Under the pieces are notes generated by a model. It was not told the origin of the DNA and searched no databases. It saw only the letters and a list, made by a program, of their open reading frames with translations. Positions 8,722 to 14,665 of a DNA stretch of 48,480 nt are shown piece after piece. Each line of letters starts with the position of its first letter. Positions within the stretch are counted from its first letter, which is position 1. Source of the DNA: Chryseobacterium aahli (lineage in GTDB: Bacteria > Bacteroidota > Bacteroidia > Flavobacteriales > Weeksellaceae); the NCBI RefSeq assembly GCF_022699665.1, contig NZ_JALDNB010000013.1:1-48480 (forward strand), in the 5' to 3' direction. A program made the translations under genes and the position numbers.

Positions 8722-8752
8722 AAAGCGCCTCCCAAAAAGAGGCGCTTTTTTT
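8722..8752 (+). terminator. Intrinsic terminator 2, directly before the tRNA array
   Basis: The arms AAAGCGCCTC and GAGGCGCTTT (8722-8731 and 8739-8748) pair perfectly over 10 bp and are followed by a T run. The first tRNA begins about three bases after the T run, so all array transcripts from upstream promoters must read through this terminator. Confidence 0.85.
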
Positions 8753-8753
8753 A

Positions 8754-8828
8754 TGGTTTCTTTAGCTTATTTGGTAAAGCGCCGGTCTGTGGAACCGGAG
8801 AACAGGGTTCGATCCCCGGAGATACCCA
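8754..8828 (+). tRNA. tRNA-His(GTG)-like
   Basis: D arm (TTAGCTTATTTGGTAAAGC), anticodon arm CCGGT-CTGTGGA-ACCGG giving anticodon GTG, and a T arm with TTCGATC are all visible. The acceptor pairs GGTTTCT with AGATACC with one mismatch and one extra base before the D stem. The 3' base is C, as expected for a His discriminator. Somewhat degenerate. Confidence 0.75.
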
Positions 8829-8835
8829 AAGTGAA

Positions 8836-8909
8836 AATCTCATAGCTCAATAGGTTGGAGCATCGGTCTGATACGCCGAAGGTTGAAGGTTCGAGTCCTT
8901 CTGGGATTA
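8836..8909 (+). tRNA. tRNA-Ile(GAT)
   Basis: The acceptor AATCTCA pairs with TGGGATT over 7 bp. The anticodon loop CTGATAC gives GAT, and the T arm is AAGG-TTCGAGT-CCTT. The AT-rich acceptor is shared with the next tRNA and is unlike typical bacterial tRNA-Ile. Confidence 0.8.
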
Positions 8910-8915
8910 CAATAA

Positions 8916-8989
8916 AATCTCATAGCTCAAATGGTTAGAGCACCGGTCTTTTAAACCGGGGGTTGAAAGTTCAAATCTTTCTGGGATTA
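8916..8989 (+). tRNA. tRNA-Lys(TTT)
   Basis: It has the same acceptor pair as the preceding tRNA (AATCTCA/TGGGATT). The anticodon arm CCGGT-CTTTTAA-ACCGG gives TTT. Its T loop is TTCAAAT. The shared acceptor suggests local duplication followed by anticodon divergence. Confidence 0.8.
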
Positions 8990-8993
8990 CAAA

Positions 8994-9067
8994 GATTTCG
9001 TAGCTCAATTGGATAGAGCATCGGTTTTCTAAACCGAGGGTTACAGGTTCGAACCTTGTCGAGGTCA
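8994..9067 (+). tRNA. tRNA-Arg(TCT)
   Basis: The acceptor GATTTCG pairs with CGAGGTC (two wobbles). The anticodon arm TCGGT-TTTCTAA-ACCGA gives TCT. The D arm TAGCTCAATTGGATAGAGC and the T loop TTCGAAC are canonical. Confidence 0.82.
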
Positions 9068-9072
9068 CAAAA

Positions 9073-9157
9073 GGAGAGTAGGCAAATATTGGTTTGTTGC
9101 GGCTTACTGCTAATGAGTTCTACGACAGTAGTGAAGGTTCAATTCCTTTGCTCTCCG
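9073..9157 (+). tRNA. tRNA-Ser(GCT), class II
   Basis: The acceptor GGAGAGT pairs with GCTCTCC. The anticodon loop CTGCTAA gives GCT. A long variable arm with a CTAC/GTAG stem is present, as expected for tRNA-Ser. Confidence 0.8.
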
Positions 9158-9164
9158 CAAAAAA

Positions 9165-9235
9165 GGTCTATTGAGGTAATGGTAACCTGCCTGACTGTCG
9201 CTCAGGCACTGCGAGTTCGATTCTCGCATAGACCG
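9165..9235 (+). tRNA. tRNA-Asp(GTC)
   Basis: The acceptor GGTCTAT pairs perfectly with ATAGACC. The anticodon arm CCTGA-CTGTCGC-TCAGG gives GTC, with G as discriminator. The T arm is GCGAG-TTCGATT-CTCGC. Confidence 0.88.
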
Positions 9236-9239
9236 CAAA

Positions 9240-9296
9240 GGTTCACGGAAAATCTCCGATCCGACTGTCTCTCGGAAAAGATTTTTGAAGTGAATC
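9240..9296 (+). ncRNA. Collapsed tRNA-like hairpin
   Basis: The ends GGTTCAC and GTGAATC form a 7-bp acceptor-like stem (one G-T). Inside, AAAATCT pairs with AGATTTT and CCGA with TCGG, giving one long rod-like hairpin with no D, T or anticodon arm. It occupies one slot in the array and is followed by the same TGCAAA-like tail as its neighbours. It may be a degenerated tRNA or a deliberate acceptor mimic. Confidence 0.5.
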
Positions 9297-9303
9297 TGCA
9301 AAA

Positions 9304-9375
9304 CTGGAAAGATAACGGTGGTTGTTTACCCGCCTTGGACGCGGGAGGTCGCAAGTTCGAATCTTGCTTTCCAGA
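9304..9375 (+). tRNA. tRNA-Pro(TGG)
   Basis: The acceptor CTGGAAA pairs perfectly with TTTCCAG. The anticodon arm CCCGC-CTTGGAC-GCGGG gives TGG. The T arm contains TTCGAAT. Confidence 0.85.
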
Positions 9376-9381
9376 CAATTT

Positions 9382-9454
9382 GCTCCATTCGTCTAATGGT
9401 TTAGGACGGCTGCCTTTCGAGCAGTAAACAAGGGTTCTATTCCCTTATGGAGTA
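9382..9454 (+). tRNA. tRNA-Glu(TTC), copy 1
   Basis: The acceptor GCTCCAT pairs with ATGGAGT. The anticodon loop CTTTCGA gives TTC. A near-identical second copy lies at 10358-10430. Confidence 0.82.
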
Positions 9455-9459
9455 CAAAC

Positions 9460-9533
9460 GATTTCGTAGCTCAATAGGTTAGAGTATCGGTTTCATAAGC
9501 CGAAGGTTGAAGGTTCGAGTCCTTCCGAAATTA
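9460..9533 (+). tRNA. tRNA-Met(CAT)
   Basis: The acceptor GATTTCG pairs with CGAAATT. The anticodon arm TCGGT-TTCATAA-GCCGA gives CAT. It could be elongator Met or an Ile2 tRNA with modified C34; the sequence alone does not decide. Confidence 0.8.
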
Positions 9534-9541
9534 CAAAAAAT

Positions 9542-9613
9542 GATTCTGTAGCTCAATGGTAGAGCGCCGGTCTGTTAAACCGGATGTTGAAAGTTCGAGC
9601 CTTTCCAGAATCG
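9542..9613 (+). tRNA. tRNA-Asn(GTT)
   Basis: The acceptor GATTCTG pairs perfectly with CAGAATC. The anticodon arm CCGGT-CTGTTAA-ACCGG gives GTT, with G as discriminator. Confidence 0.88.
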
Positions 9614-9647
9614 CAAATAACTAAATGTTAATTGTTTCAAAAGAGAA

Positions 9648-9713
9648 GAGAAAAGGTTTGTCAAGCGCAGAAGATCTTTACGCCAAAAACACAATATAGA
9701 CAGGCTTTTTCTT
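9648..9713 (+). ncRNA. Hairpin RNA repeat A, copy 1
   Basis: A stem of about 14 bp is formed by AGAAAAGGTTTGTC and GACAGGCTTTTTCT around a loop starting AAGCGCAGAAGATCTTTACG. Copies 2 and 3 keep the stem and the AGCGYAGAAG loop while the flanks change, so the structure is conserved. It is not a tRNA. It might be a second class of Ro-bound RNA or a processing element. Confidence 0.6.
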
Positions 9714-9788
9714 AACTCAAAAAATGAAAATTTAAAGGATAAAAGATGGATGAAGGATGATAATTAAACATAATATAAATTTTTAGGT

Positions 9789-9856
9789 AAAATAAAGTTT
9801 GTCAAAGCGCAGAAGTTCTTATATCAAACAAAAAATTAAGACAGGCTTTATTTTTT
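9789..9856 (+). ncRNA. Hairpin RNA repeat A, copy 2
   Basis: Arms AAAATAAAGTTTGTC and GACAGGCTTTATTTTT pair over about 15 bp. The loop begins AAAGCGCAGAAGTTCTTAT. The outer stem bases differ from copy 1 yet remain complementary. Confidence 0.6.
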
Positions 9857-9935
9857 AATTAAAATTTAAATAAAAAAAGAATAATCAATATGGTGAAAAT
9901 TACTCATTACCCATTATTGATTACTCATAAAATCT

Positions 9936-10017
9936 GATGGTTCGCCGAAGTGGAAGAGTCGGGGCGGTCTGCAAAACCGTTGTGAAAACTGAGTGGGTTT
10001 GAATCCCATAACCATCT
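9936..10017 (+). tRNA. tRNA-Cys(GCA)
   Basis: The acceptor GATGGTT pairs perfectly with AACCATC. The anticodon arm GCGGT-CTGCAAA-ACCGT gives GCA. The discriminator is T, the Cys identity base, although the extended variable region is longer than usual. Confidence 0.82.
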
Positions 10018-10043
10018 CAAATAACTAAAATGAGATTAGTTCC

Positions 10044-10122
10044 GAAGAAAAAATAAAAGTTTGTCGAGCGTAGAAGTTCTTATATCAAACTAAAAAAATA
10101 ATGACAAGCTTTGTTTTTCTTC
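10044..10122 (+). ncRNA. Hairpin RNA repeat A, copy 3
   Basis: The longest copy: GAAGAAAAAATAAAAGTTTG and GACAAGCTTTGTTTTTCTTC can pair over about 20 bp with small interruptions. The loop is GAGCGTAGAAGTTCTTAT. The TGTCGAGCGTAGAAG string resembles the TGTCGTAGAA motif of the Y-like units at 21.1-22.5 kb. Confidence 0.6.
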
Positions 10123-10151
10123 ACAAAATTTAGAGTTAAAAGTTAATTGGA

Positions 10152-10183
10152 AAAATTACTCATTACCAATTATTTATTACCCC
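10152..10183. repeat. Interspersed ATTACTCATTA-type repeat
   Basis: The segment from 10156 reading ATTACTCATTACCAATTATT continues for about 26 bases as the reverse complement of 13949-13977. Related pieces lie at 9897-9929, 10440-10512 and 13946-13980. A small AT-rich dispersed repeat found between tRNAs and genes of this island. Confidence 0.55.
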
Positions 10184-10191
10184 TAAAAAAG

Positions 10192-10278
10192 GGAAGTACG
10201 CCGAAGTTGGAGAGTCGGGGCAGACTGTAAATCTGTTGCTTCATTGCTGAGTAGGTTCGAATCCTACTACTTCCACCA
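10192..10278 (+). tRNA. tRNA-Tyr(GTA), class II, CCA-encoding
   Basis: The acceptor GGAAGTA pairs perfectly with TACTTCC, discriminator A, followed directly by an encoded CCA. The anticodon arm GCAGA-CTGTAAA-TCTGT gives GTA. It has a long variable arm, as in bacterial tRNA-Tyr. It is the only tRNA of the array with an encoded CCA. Confidence 0.85.
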
Positions 10279-10282
10279 ACAC

Positions 10283-10351
10283 CGCTGATAATGTAATGGC
10301 AGCATGCAGGAAATATACTCTTGTTGTTTAGGTTCGATTCCTGATCAGTTG
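10283..10351 (+). tRNA. Degenerate tRNA-like element (loop reads TAT)
   Basis: GCTGAT pairs with ATCAGT, the D stem is ATGT/GCAT, and a T loop TTCGATT is present. The anticodon stem CAGGA/TCTTG closes a loop AATATAC, so the anticodon position reads TAT, but position 33 is A instead of T and one linker base is missing. Probably non-functional in decoding. It resembles the tRNA-Gln at 10599. Confidence 0.5.
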
Positions 10352-10357
10352 GTTATT

Positions 10358-10430
10358 GCTCTATTCGTCTAACGGTTCAGGACGCCTGCCTTTCGAGCAG
10401 AAAACAAGGGTTCGATTCCCTTATAGAGTA
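10358..10430 (+). tRNA. tRNA-Glu(TTC), copy 2
   Basis: The acceptor GCTCTAT pairs with ATAGAGT. The anticodon loop CTTTCGA gives TTC. Compared with copy 1 the acceptor stem bases changed but pairing is kept. Confidence 0.85.
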
Positions 10431-10519
10431 CAAAATATAAATAATGAGTAATGTGCAATAAGTAATAGTTGAAGATTTTTAATATTACTAATTACCTATT
10501 ACTCATTACTAATAAACTT

Positions 10520-10592
10520 GGAAGAGTGGTGTAGCAGGTCTGCACGTTAGTCTGAAAAACTAAAGGTACAGGTTCGATTCCTGTCTGTTCCA
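10520..10592 (+). tRNA. tRNA-Phe(GAA)
   Basis: The acceptor GGAAGAG pairs with CTGTTCC with one mismatch. The anticodon arm TTAGT-CTGAAAA-ACTAA gives GAA. The T arm is ACAGG-TTCGATT-CCTGT. Confidence 0.82.
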
Positions 10593-10598
10593 CAAAAC

Positions 10599-10671
10599 TG
10601 ATTCATAGTGTAATTGGTCAGCACACAAGACTTTGACTCTTGTTGTTCAGGTTCGAGTCCTGATGAATCAA
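10599..10671 (+). tRNA. tRNA-Gln(TTG)
   Basis: The acceptor TGATTCA pairs with TGAATCA. The anticodon arm CAAGA-CTTTGAC-TCTTG gives TTG. Last tRNA of the array, 113 bases before the YkuK-like gene on the same strand. Confidence 0.85.
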
Positions 10672-10784
10672 CAAAAAAATAGAAACTAGAGGTTAGAAAT
10701 TAGAAAAATAACCGCATGTAAAAATTATTTATCAATGATCATTTATGAATTATAAAAAGTATAAAACTTAAATATGTAGAAAAA

Positions 10785-11270
10785 ATGGAAACGCAACAAC
10801 AAACATGGCAAAATATGACTGGAAAAATTTTCCAACACTCTATCACACAGTTGGTAGAAGAAGCCATCATCCGCGAACAGGCAAATGGGCACCGACTAAA
10901 AGTGTGTGTGGGTTCAGACTCCCACGTTTATGGTGACGCCATTAATTATGCTACGGCAGTAGTGTTTATTCGTGAGGGAAAAGGAGCGTTTACCTTTATC
11001 AGAAAAGAACGAGAAATACAGAAGATCAGTATCAAAGAGCGAATGTTGAACGAGGTCAACAAATCCGTAGAAATCGCCTATGCAATTTGCTCTATTCTGG
11101 AAAATTATGATGTGGAAATGGAGGTACACGCAGACATTAACACCGACCCCGATTTTAAATCTAACGTCGCTTTGAAAGACGCAATGGGATATATTCTGGG
11201 AATGGGATATGTGTTTAAAGCAAAGCCTCACGCATTCGCCAGTTCCAATTGTGCTGATATGATGGTGTGA
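10785..11270 (+). CDS. YkuK/DUF458 family RNase-H-fold protein
   Basis: A 161-residue protein matching the DUF458/YkuK family, predicted to have an RNase H-like fold. Visible acidic motifs are CVGSDSHVYG near residue 41-50 and EVHADINTDPDFKSN near 112-126. It starts the protein-coding part of the locus straight after the tRNA array and is probably co-transcribed with it. A nuclease or RNA-binding role in processing tRNAs is an inference from fold and context; the biochemical activity of the family is not established to my knowledge. Confidence 0.8.
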   Translation: METQQQTWQNMTGKIFQHSITQLVEEAIIREQANGHRLKVCVGSDSHVYGDAINYATAVVFIREGKGAFTFIRKEREIQKISIKERMLNEVNKSVEIAYAICSILENYDVEMEVHADINTDPDFKSNVALKDAMGYILGMGYVFKAKPHAFASSNCADMMV

Positions 11271-11276
11271 TAAAAG

Positions 11277-11350
11277 AGGGAAGCGGGATGTGAGAAGCTT
11301 GAAGTCTTTAACAGTATGATATTGACTTCCAGCATCCAGCTTCCAACTTC
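11277..11350. repeat. Dispersed inverted repeat (GGAAGCTGGATGCTGGAAG type)
   Basis: GGGAAGCGGGATGTGAGAAG is followed by the opposite-strand relative CTTCCAGCATCCAGCTTCCA. A similar pair lies at 14576-14655 and partial copies near 44440-44472. Typical of small flavobacterial intergenic repeats. Confidence 0.55.
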
Positions 11351-11372
11351 TATCCAAAAAATAAATATAGCA

Positions 11373-11744
11373 ATGGAACTCACAAAAAGATTACTATTCC
11401 TGGATGATTTAAGATATCCGATTGAGGCATATCAATATACAAAACAGGATATTTTCCTCAGAAAAGATTTGCATATCGTTCGAAATTACGAGCAGTTTGT
11501 CAACAGGATTTTGGAAAAAGGACTTCCGGAAATGATTTCTTTTGACCACGACCTTGCTGATGAACATTATTTAGAATCAGATTCTCAGGAATTTGTTGAA
11601 AAGACAGGTTACGATTGTGCAAAATGGTTGGTAGAATATTGCATGGATAACTATTTGGACTTACCAAAATTCTACTGCCACTCAATGAATCCTGTTGGAA
11701 AAGCAAATATTGAAGGCCTTTTGAACAACTTTAAAAAATTGTAA
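11373..11744 (+). CDS. Cyclic-phosphate-processing receiver-like protein
   Basis: With the start at ATG 11373 the protein has 123 residues and begins MELTKRLLFLDDLRYP. An earlier in-frame ATG at 11316 lies within the repeat and is less likely. The pattern LFLDD-R, then MISFDHDLAD and CHSMNPVGKANI, fits the receiver-fold family predicted to process cyclic phosphates in RNA-repair operons (cREC). Two acidic clusters and the H-S-x-N-P-x-G motif would form the active site. If the assignment holds, it would act on the 2',3'-cyclic phosphate left by RNA cleavage. The next ATG overlaps its stop codon by one base. Confidence 0.72.
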   Translation: MELTKRLLFLDDLRYPIEAYQYTKQDIFLRKDLHIVRNYEQFVNRILEKGLPEMISFDHDLADEHYLESDSQEFVEKTGYDCAKWLVEYCMDNYLDLPKFYCHSMNPVGKANIEGLLNNFKKL

Positions 11745-12316
11745 TGGATATTTTTAGATTAATTCAAGATATAAAAACGCATTTGAAACTCAGTTTTGAT
11801 GAGGTTGATAAATGGTTTGAAAAAGATAAAGTAACGTTGAATTATCAGCCTTCAAATGGAGGTTGGACGGTTCAGCAGATTTTAGAACATATTTATTTAA
11901 CGAACTTTTATTTGTTGATTCTCATTGAAAAAGGTTCAAAAAAAGCACTGCGAAATTATCAAAATCTTGATTTAAATCTTGAAATAAAAAACTATAGTTT
12001 CAATAAAGATAAATTTGATAAAATAGGCGAATATGGTGCTTTTGAATGGATAAGACCAGAACACATGGAGCCGAAAGGAGAATTAAATTTAAATGAAATT
12101 AGAAGTTTAATTTCTCAACAATATGATCAATGCTTAAATTATTTAGACTTGATGAAAAATGGTGAAGGTCTCCTCTGCAAAACAACCATGACAGTGAATA
12201 AGCTAGGAAAAATCAATGTGTATGAATACATCTATTTCCTTTCACTTCATGCCCAAAGACACGTTACTCAGATGAAGAATAACCAATTAGAAACTATTAA
12301 AAATTTAAAAAAATGA
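11744..12316 (+). CDS. DinB-like four-helix protein
   Basis: A helical 190-residue protein with the DinB-superfamily pattern: NGGWTVQQILEHIYLTN near residue 40-57 and LSLHAQRHVTQM near 165-177, giving the three histidines that bind metal in this fold. DinB-like proteins are metal-dependent thiol transferases or enzymes of unknown role. It overlaps the RNA ligase gene by 4 bases, so it is translationally coupled to RNA sealing, an unusual context for this family. Confidence 0.72.
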   Translation: MDIFRLIQDIKTHLKLSFDEVDKWFEKDKVTLNYQPSNGGWTVQQILEHIYLTNFYLLILIEKGSKKALRNYQNLDLNLEIKNYSFNKDKFDKIGEYGAFEWIRPEHMEPKGELNLNEIRSLISQQYDQCLNYLDLMKNGEGLLCKTTMTVNKLGKINVYEYIYFLSLHAQRHVTQMKNNQLETIKNLKK

Positions 12317-13326
12317 TTTTCAAAACATATAACTCTATAGAAAATGCTTTCCAAGTCCGCGTGATCGATCAGATCAGATTGCAGGGTTTTTGGGATGAGG
12401 TTTTCATAGTGCAGGAAAAGGTTCACGGCGCTAATTTCTCTTTCTTTACCGATGGAAAGCAAATTAAGATTGCCAAAAGAACTGCTTTCATCGAGAAAGA
12501 TGAAAAATTCTATAATGCACATCAGGTTTTAGAACGTTACAGAAAAAATGTAATTGATGTTTTCCAAAAAGTGAAAACTATTTACCAGGATTTGGAAACT
12601 GTAGTGATTCACGGTGAATTGTTCGGTGGAGGTTACAAACATAAAGAAGTAGAAGCTGCAAAGGATGCTGTGAAAGTGCAAAAAGGTATTGATTATGCAC
12701 CTCACAATGAATTTTATGGATTCGATATTAAGTTGAATGGCACTACTTATTTGGATACAGATTTGGTCAACAAAATTTTCGAAGAAACCGGATTTTTCTA
12801 TGCGAAAATCTTATTTCAGGGGACTTTGGAAGAGGCTTTGAAGTTCCCTAATGTTTTCGATTCTAAAATTCCGGCTTGGTTGGGATTACCTGAAATCGAG
12901 AATAATATGTGTGAAGGAACTATTGTTAAAACTTTAAAAACCAGATATTTTGGAAACGGTTCAAGAATCATTTTAAAAAATAAAAATGAGAAATGGATCG
13001 AAAAATCTAAGATGGTTAAAAAAGATAGACCTATTCAAAAGGAAGTTCATTTTAGCGAAAATGCTCAGAATATTTGGGAAGAAATCCAAAAATATGCAAC
13101 TGCAAATAGGTTGAATAATGTGATAAGCAAAATTGGTGAATTTGAACCCAAGATGATTGGCAAAGTGATCGGTCTTTTTGCACAGGATATTTTAGAAGAT
13201 TTTGAAAAAGATTTCCCGAAAGTTTTCACAACCATAGAAAAAGATGAACAAAAAAGAATCAATAAAAAGTTGAATTCTTTAGTCATTGACGTTGTAAAAG
13301 GAGAGTTGATGACTCTGAAAGTATAG
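12313..13326 (+). CDS. RNA ligase, T4 Rnl2-like
   Basis: A 337-residue ATP-dependent RNA ligase close in length to T4 Rnl2. The nucleotidyl-acceptor lysine is K36 in EKVHGAN (motif I). Motif III is FYGFDIK near 133-139, motif IV EGTIVK has E201, and motif V ILKNK has K222 and K224, all at almost the spacing of T4 Rnl2. Rnl2 enzymes seal a 3'-OH to a 5'-phosphate, preferably in nicked duplex RNA such as a broken anticodon stem-loop. The neighbours are candidate end-processing enzymes. No polynucleotide kinase is visible in the window, so 5'-OH ends would have to be phosphorylated by something else. Confidence 0.9.
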   Translation: MIFKTYNSIENAFQVRVIDQIRLQGFWDEVFIVQEKVHGANFSFFTDGKQIKIAKRTAFIEKDEKFYNAHQVLERYRKNVIDVFQKVKTIYQDLETVVIHGELFGGGYKHKEVEAAKDAVKVQKGIDYAPHNEFYGFDIKLNGTTYLDTDLVNKIFEETGFFYAKILFQGTLEEALKFPNVFDSKIPAWLGLPEIENNMCEGTIVKTLKTRYFGNGSRIILKNKNEKWIEKSKMVKKDRPIQKEVHFSENAQNIWEEIQKYATANRLNNVISKIGEFEPKMIGKVIGLFAQDILEDFEKDFPKVFTTIEKDEQKRINKKLNSLVIDVVKGELMTLKV

Positions 13327-13381
13327 TTTCGGTAATTTATTATCGAAACTTTTTATGTAAATATTAAAACAAATTAAAAAA

Positions 13382-13945
13382 ATGAAACCCAATATATTTT
13401 TTACAGCTGACCATCATTTTGGTCACGAAAATATTATAAAATTTTCCGAAAGACCTTTTGAGTCTTTGGAGCACATGAATGAAGAGCTCATCAAAAGATG
13501 GAATGAGAAAATAGGAGAGAATGATATTGTCTACCATTTGGGAGATATGAGTTTGGGAAAACCAGATTTTACAAAGGATATTTTAGACAGATTAAATGGA
13601 AATATCCATTTAATAAAAGGCAATCATGAAGGTGCCGCTTTAACTTATCCTAAACGATTTGCTTCCATAAGAGACTATCACGAATTAAGAATTGATGAAC
13701 CAGAAAACGACAATGGTAAACAAAAAATCATTCTTTTTCATTACGCCATGCGCACTTGGAACGGCTCACACCGCGGAGTCTGGCAACTCTACGGACATTC
13801 CCACGGAACTTTGCCGGATGACGAAATGGCTTTAAGCATAGACGTCGGAGTAGATTGTCACAATTTTTGCCCAATCTCTTATGAGGAAGTCAAGGAATTG
13901 ATGAGGAAGAAAAAATGGACACCGCCCTTTGCGCCGAGAAGCTAA
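13382..13945 (+). CDS. Calcineurin-like metallophosphoesterase
   Basis: A 187-residue metallophosphoesterase with the full motif set: TADHHFGHEN near residues 8-17, HLGDMSLG near 51-58, KGNHEG near 78-83, and YGHSHG near 136-141. The size fits the small phosphoesterase branch acting on phosphodiesters. In an RNA-repair setting it could open 2',3'-cyclic phosphates or trim 3' phosphates; this is inference from neighbours. It follows the ligase gene by 55 bases. Confidence 0.85.
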   Translation: MKPNIFFTADHHFGHENIIKFSERPFESLEHMNEELIKRWNEKIGENDIVYHLGDMSLGKPDFTKDILDRLNGNIHLIKGNHEGAALTYPKRFASIRDYHELRIDEPENDNGKQKIILFHYAMRTWNGSHRGVWQLYGHSHGTLPDDEMALSIDVGVDCHNFCPISYEEVKELMRKKKWTPPFAPRS

Positions 13946-14015
13946 TATGAGTAATAAATAATTGGTAATGAGTAATGTGAAAATCATTTACCACTTATCA
14001 TTTATTAAATTAATT

Positions 14016-14561
14016 ATGAAAACAACAAATCAAATATTAATCATCGACTTGGAAGCTACGTGTTGGGAAAACGACAGAATTCCTGCCGGACAAAAAGTCG
14101 ATATTATAGAAATAGGAATTTGCGAATTAAACAGAACAACAAAAGCAATTTCCAAGAAACAAAGCATTTACGTCATTCCTGAAAGGTCTAAAATCAGTAA
14201 ATTTTGTACTGAACTTACAGGAATTACGCCGCAAATGATAAAAGAAAAAGGAATTCATTTCGAAGAAGCCTGTGAGAAAATCAGAGATAACAATGATTCC
14301 ACTCAGCTTACCTGGGCAGGTTTTGGAAATTTTGATAAAGAGCAGATCATGGAACAGTGTGATTATCTCGGAATCGAAAATCCTTTCTCTGAAAATTATC
14401 TGAATGTGATGAATCAATTCAAAGGGTATAATGGACTTCATAAAATGATGGGTTTAAAAAGAGCCCTGAAGTTCCTGAACATGGATTTTGAAGGGAATCA
14501 TCACAGTGGAGCAGACGATGCTTATAATGCAGCCAGAATTTTGAGAGAAATTTTGGAATAA
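14016..14561 (+). CDS. DEDDh 3'-5' exonuclease, paralogue 1
   Basis: Starting at ATG 14016 (MKTTNQILIIDLEATCW) the protein is 182 residues, matching the length of the paralogue that follows; the upstream ATG at 13962 lies in a dispersed repeat. The catalytic residues are D11 and E13 of DLEAT, the FGNFDKEQ aspartate, and the HHSGADD histidine/aspartate. The sequence resembles the ERI-1/ExoX-like branch of DEDDh exonucleases that trim RNA 3' ends. Trimming of tRNA or Y-RNA ends is the likely role. Confidence 0.85.
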   Translation: MKTTNQILIIDLEATCWENDRIPAGQKVDIIEIGICELNRTTKAISKKQSIYVIPERSKISKFCTELTGITPQMIKEKGIHFEEACEKIRDNNDSTQLTWAGFGNFDKEQIMEQCDYLGIENPFSENYLNVMNQFKGYNGLHKMMGLKRALKFLNMDFEGNHHSGADDAYNAARILREILE

Positions 14562-14575
14562 TAATTTTGGTAAGG

Positions 14576-14655
14576 AAGATGGGAGCGGGAAGCAGGAAGT
14601 TTTTGCATTGTCATTCACTTCCAGCCTCGAACTTCAAACCTTCAACCTTTTAAAA
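14576..14655. repeat. Dispersed repeat between exonuclease genes
   Basis: GAGCGGGAAGCAGGAAG and the inverted-type CACTTCCAGCCTCGAACTTC form a second copy of the repeat at 11277-11350. It separates the two exonuclease genes. Confidence 0.5.
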
Positions 14656-14665
14656 CATTTAAAAA

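Noticed and set aside
9056..9427. 123-codon open reading frame on the plus strand
   Set aside because: It runs through tRNA-Ser, tRNA-Asp, the collapsed hairpin, tRNA-Pro and into tRNA-Glu. The tRNA folds explain the sequence better.
10914..11357. 147-codon minus-strand ORF opposite the YkuK-like gene
   Set aside because: Shadow of the plus-strand gene; no family resemblance, whereas the plus frame matches DUF458.
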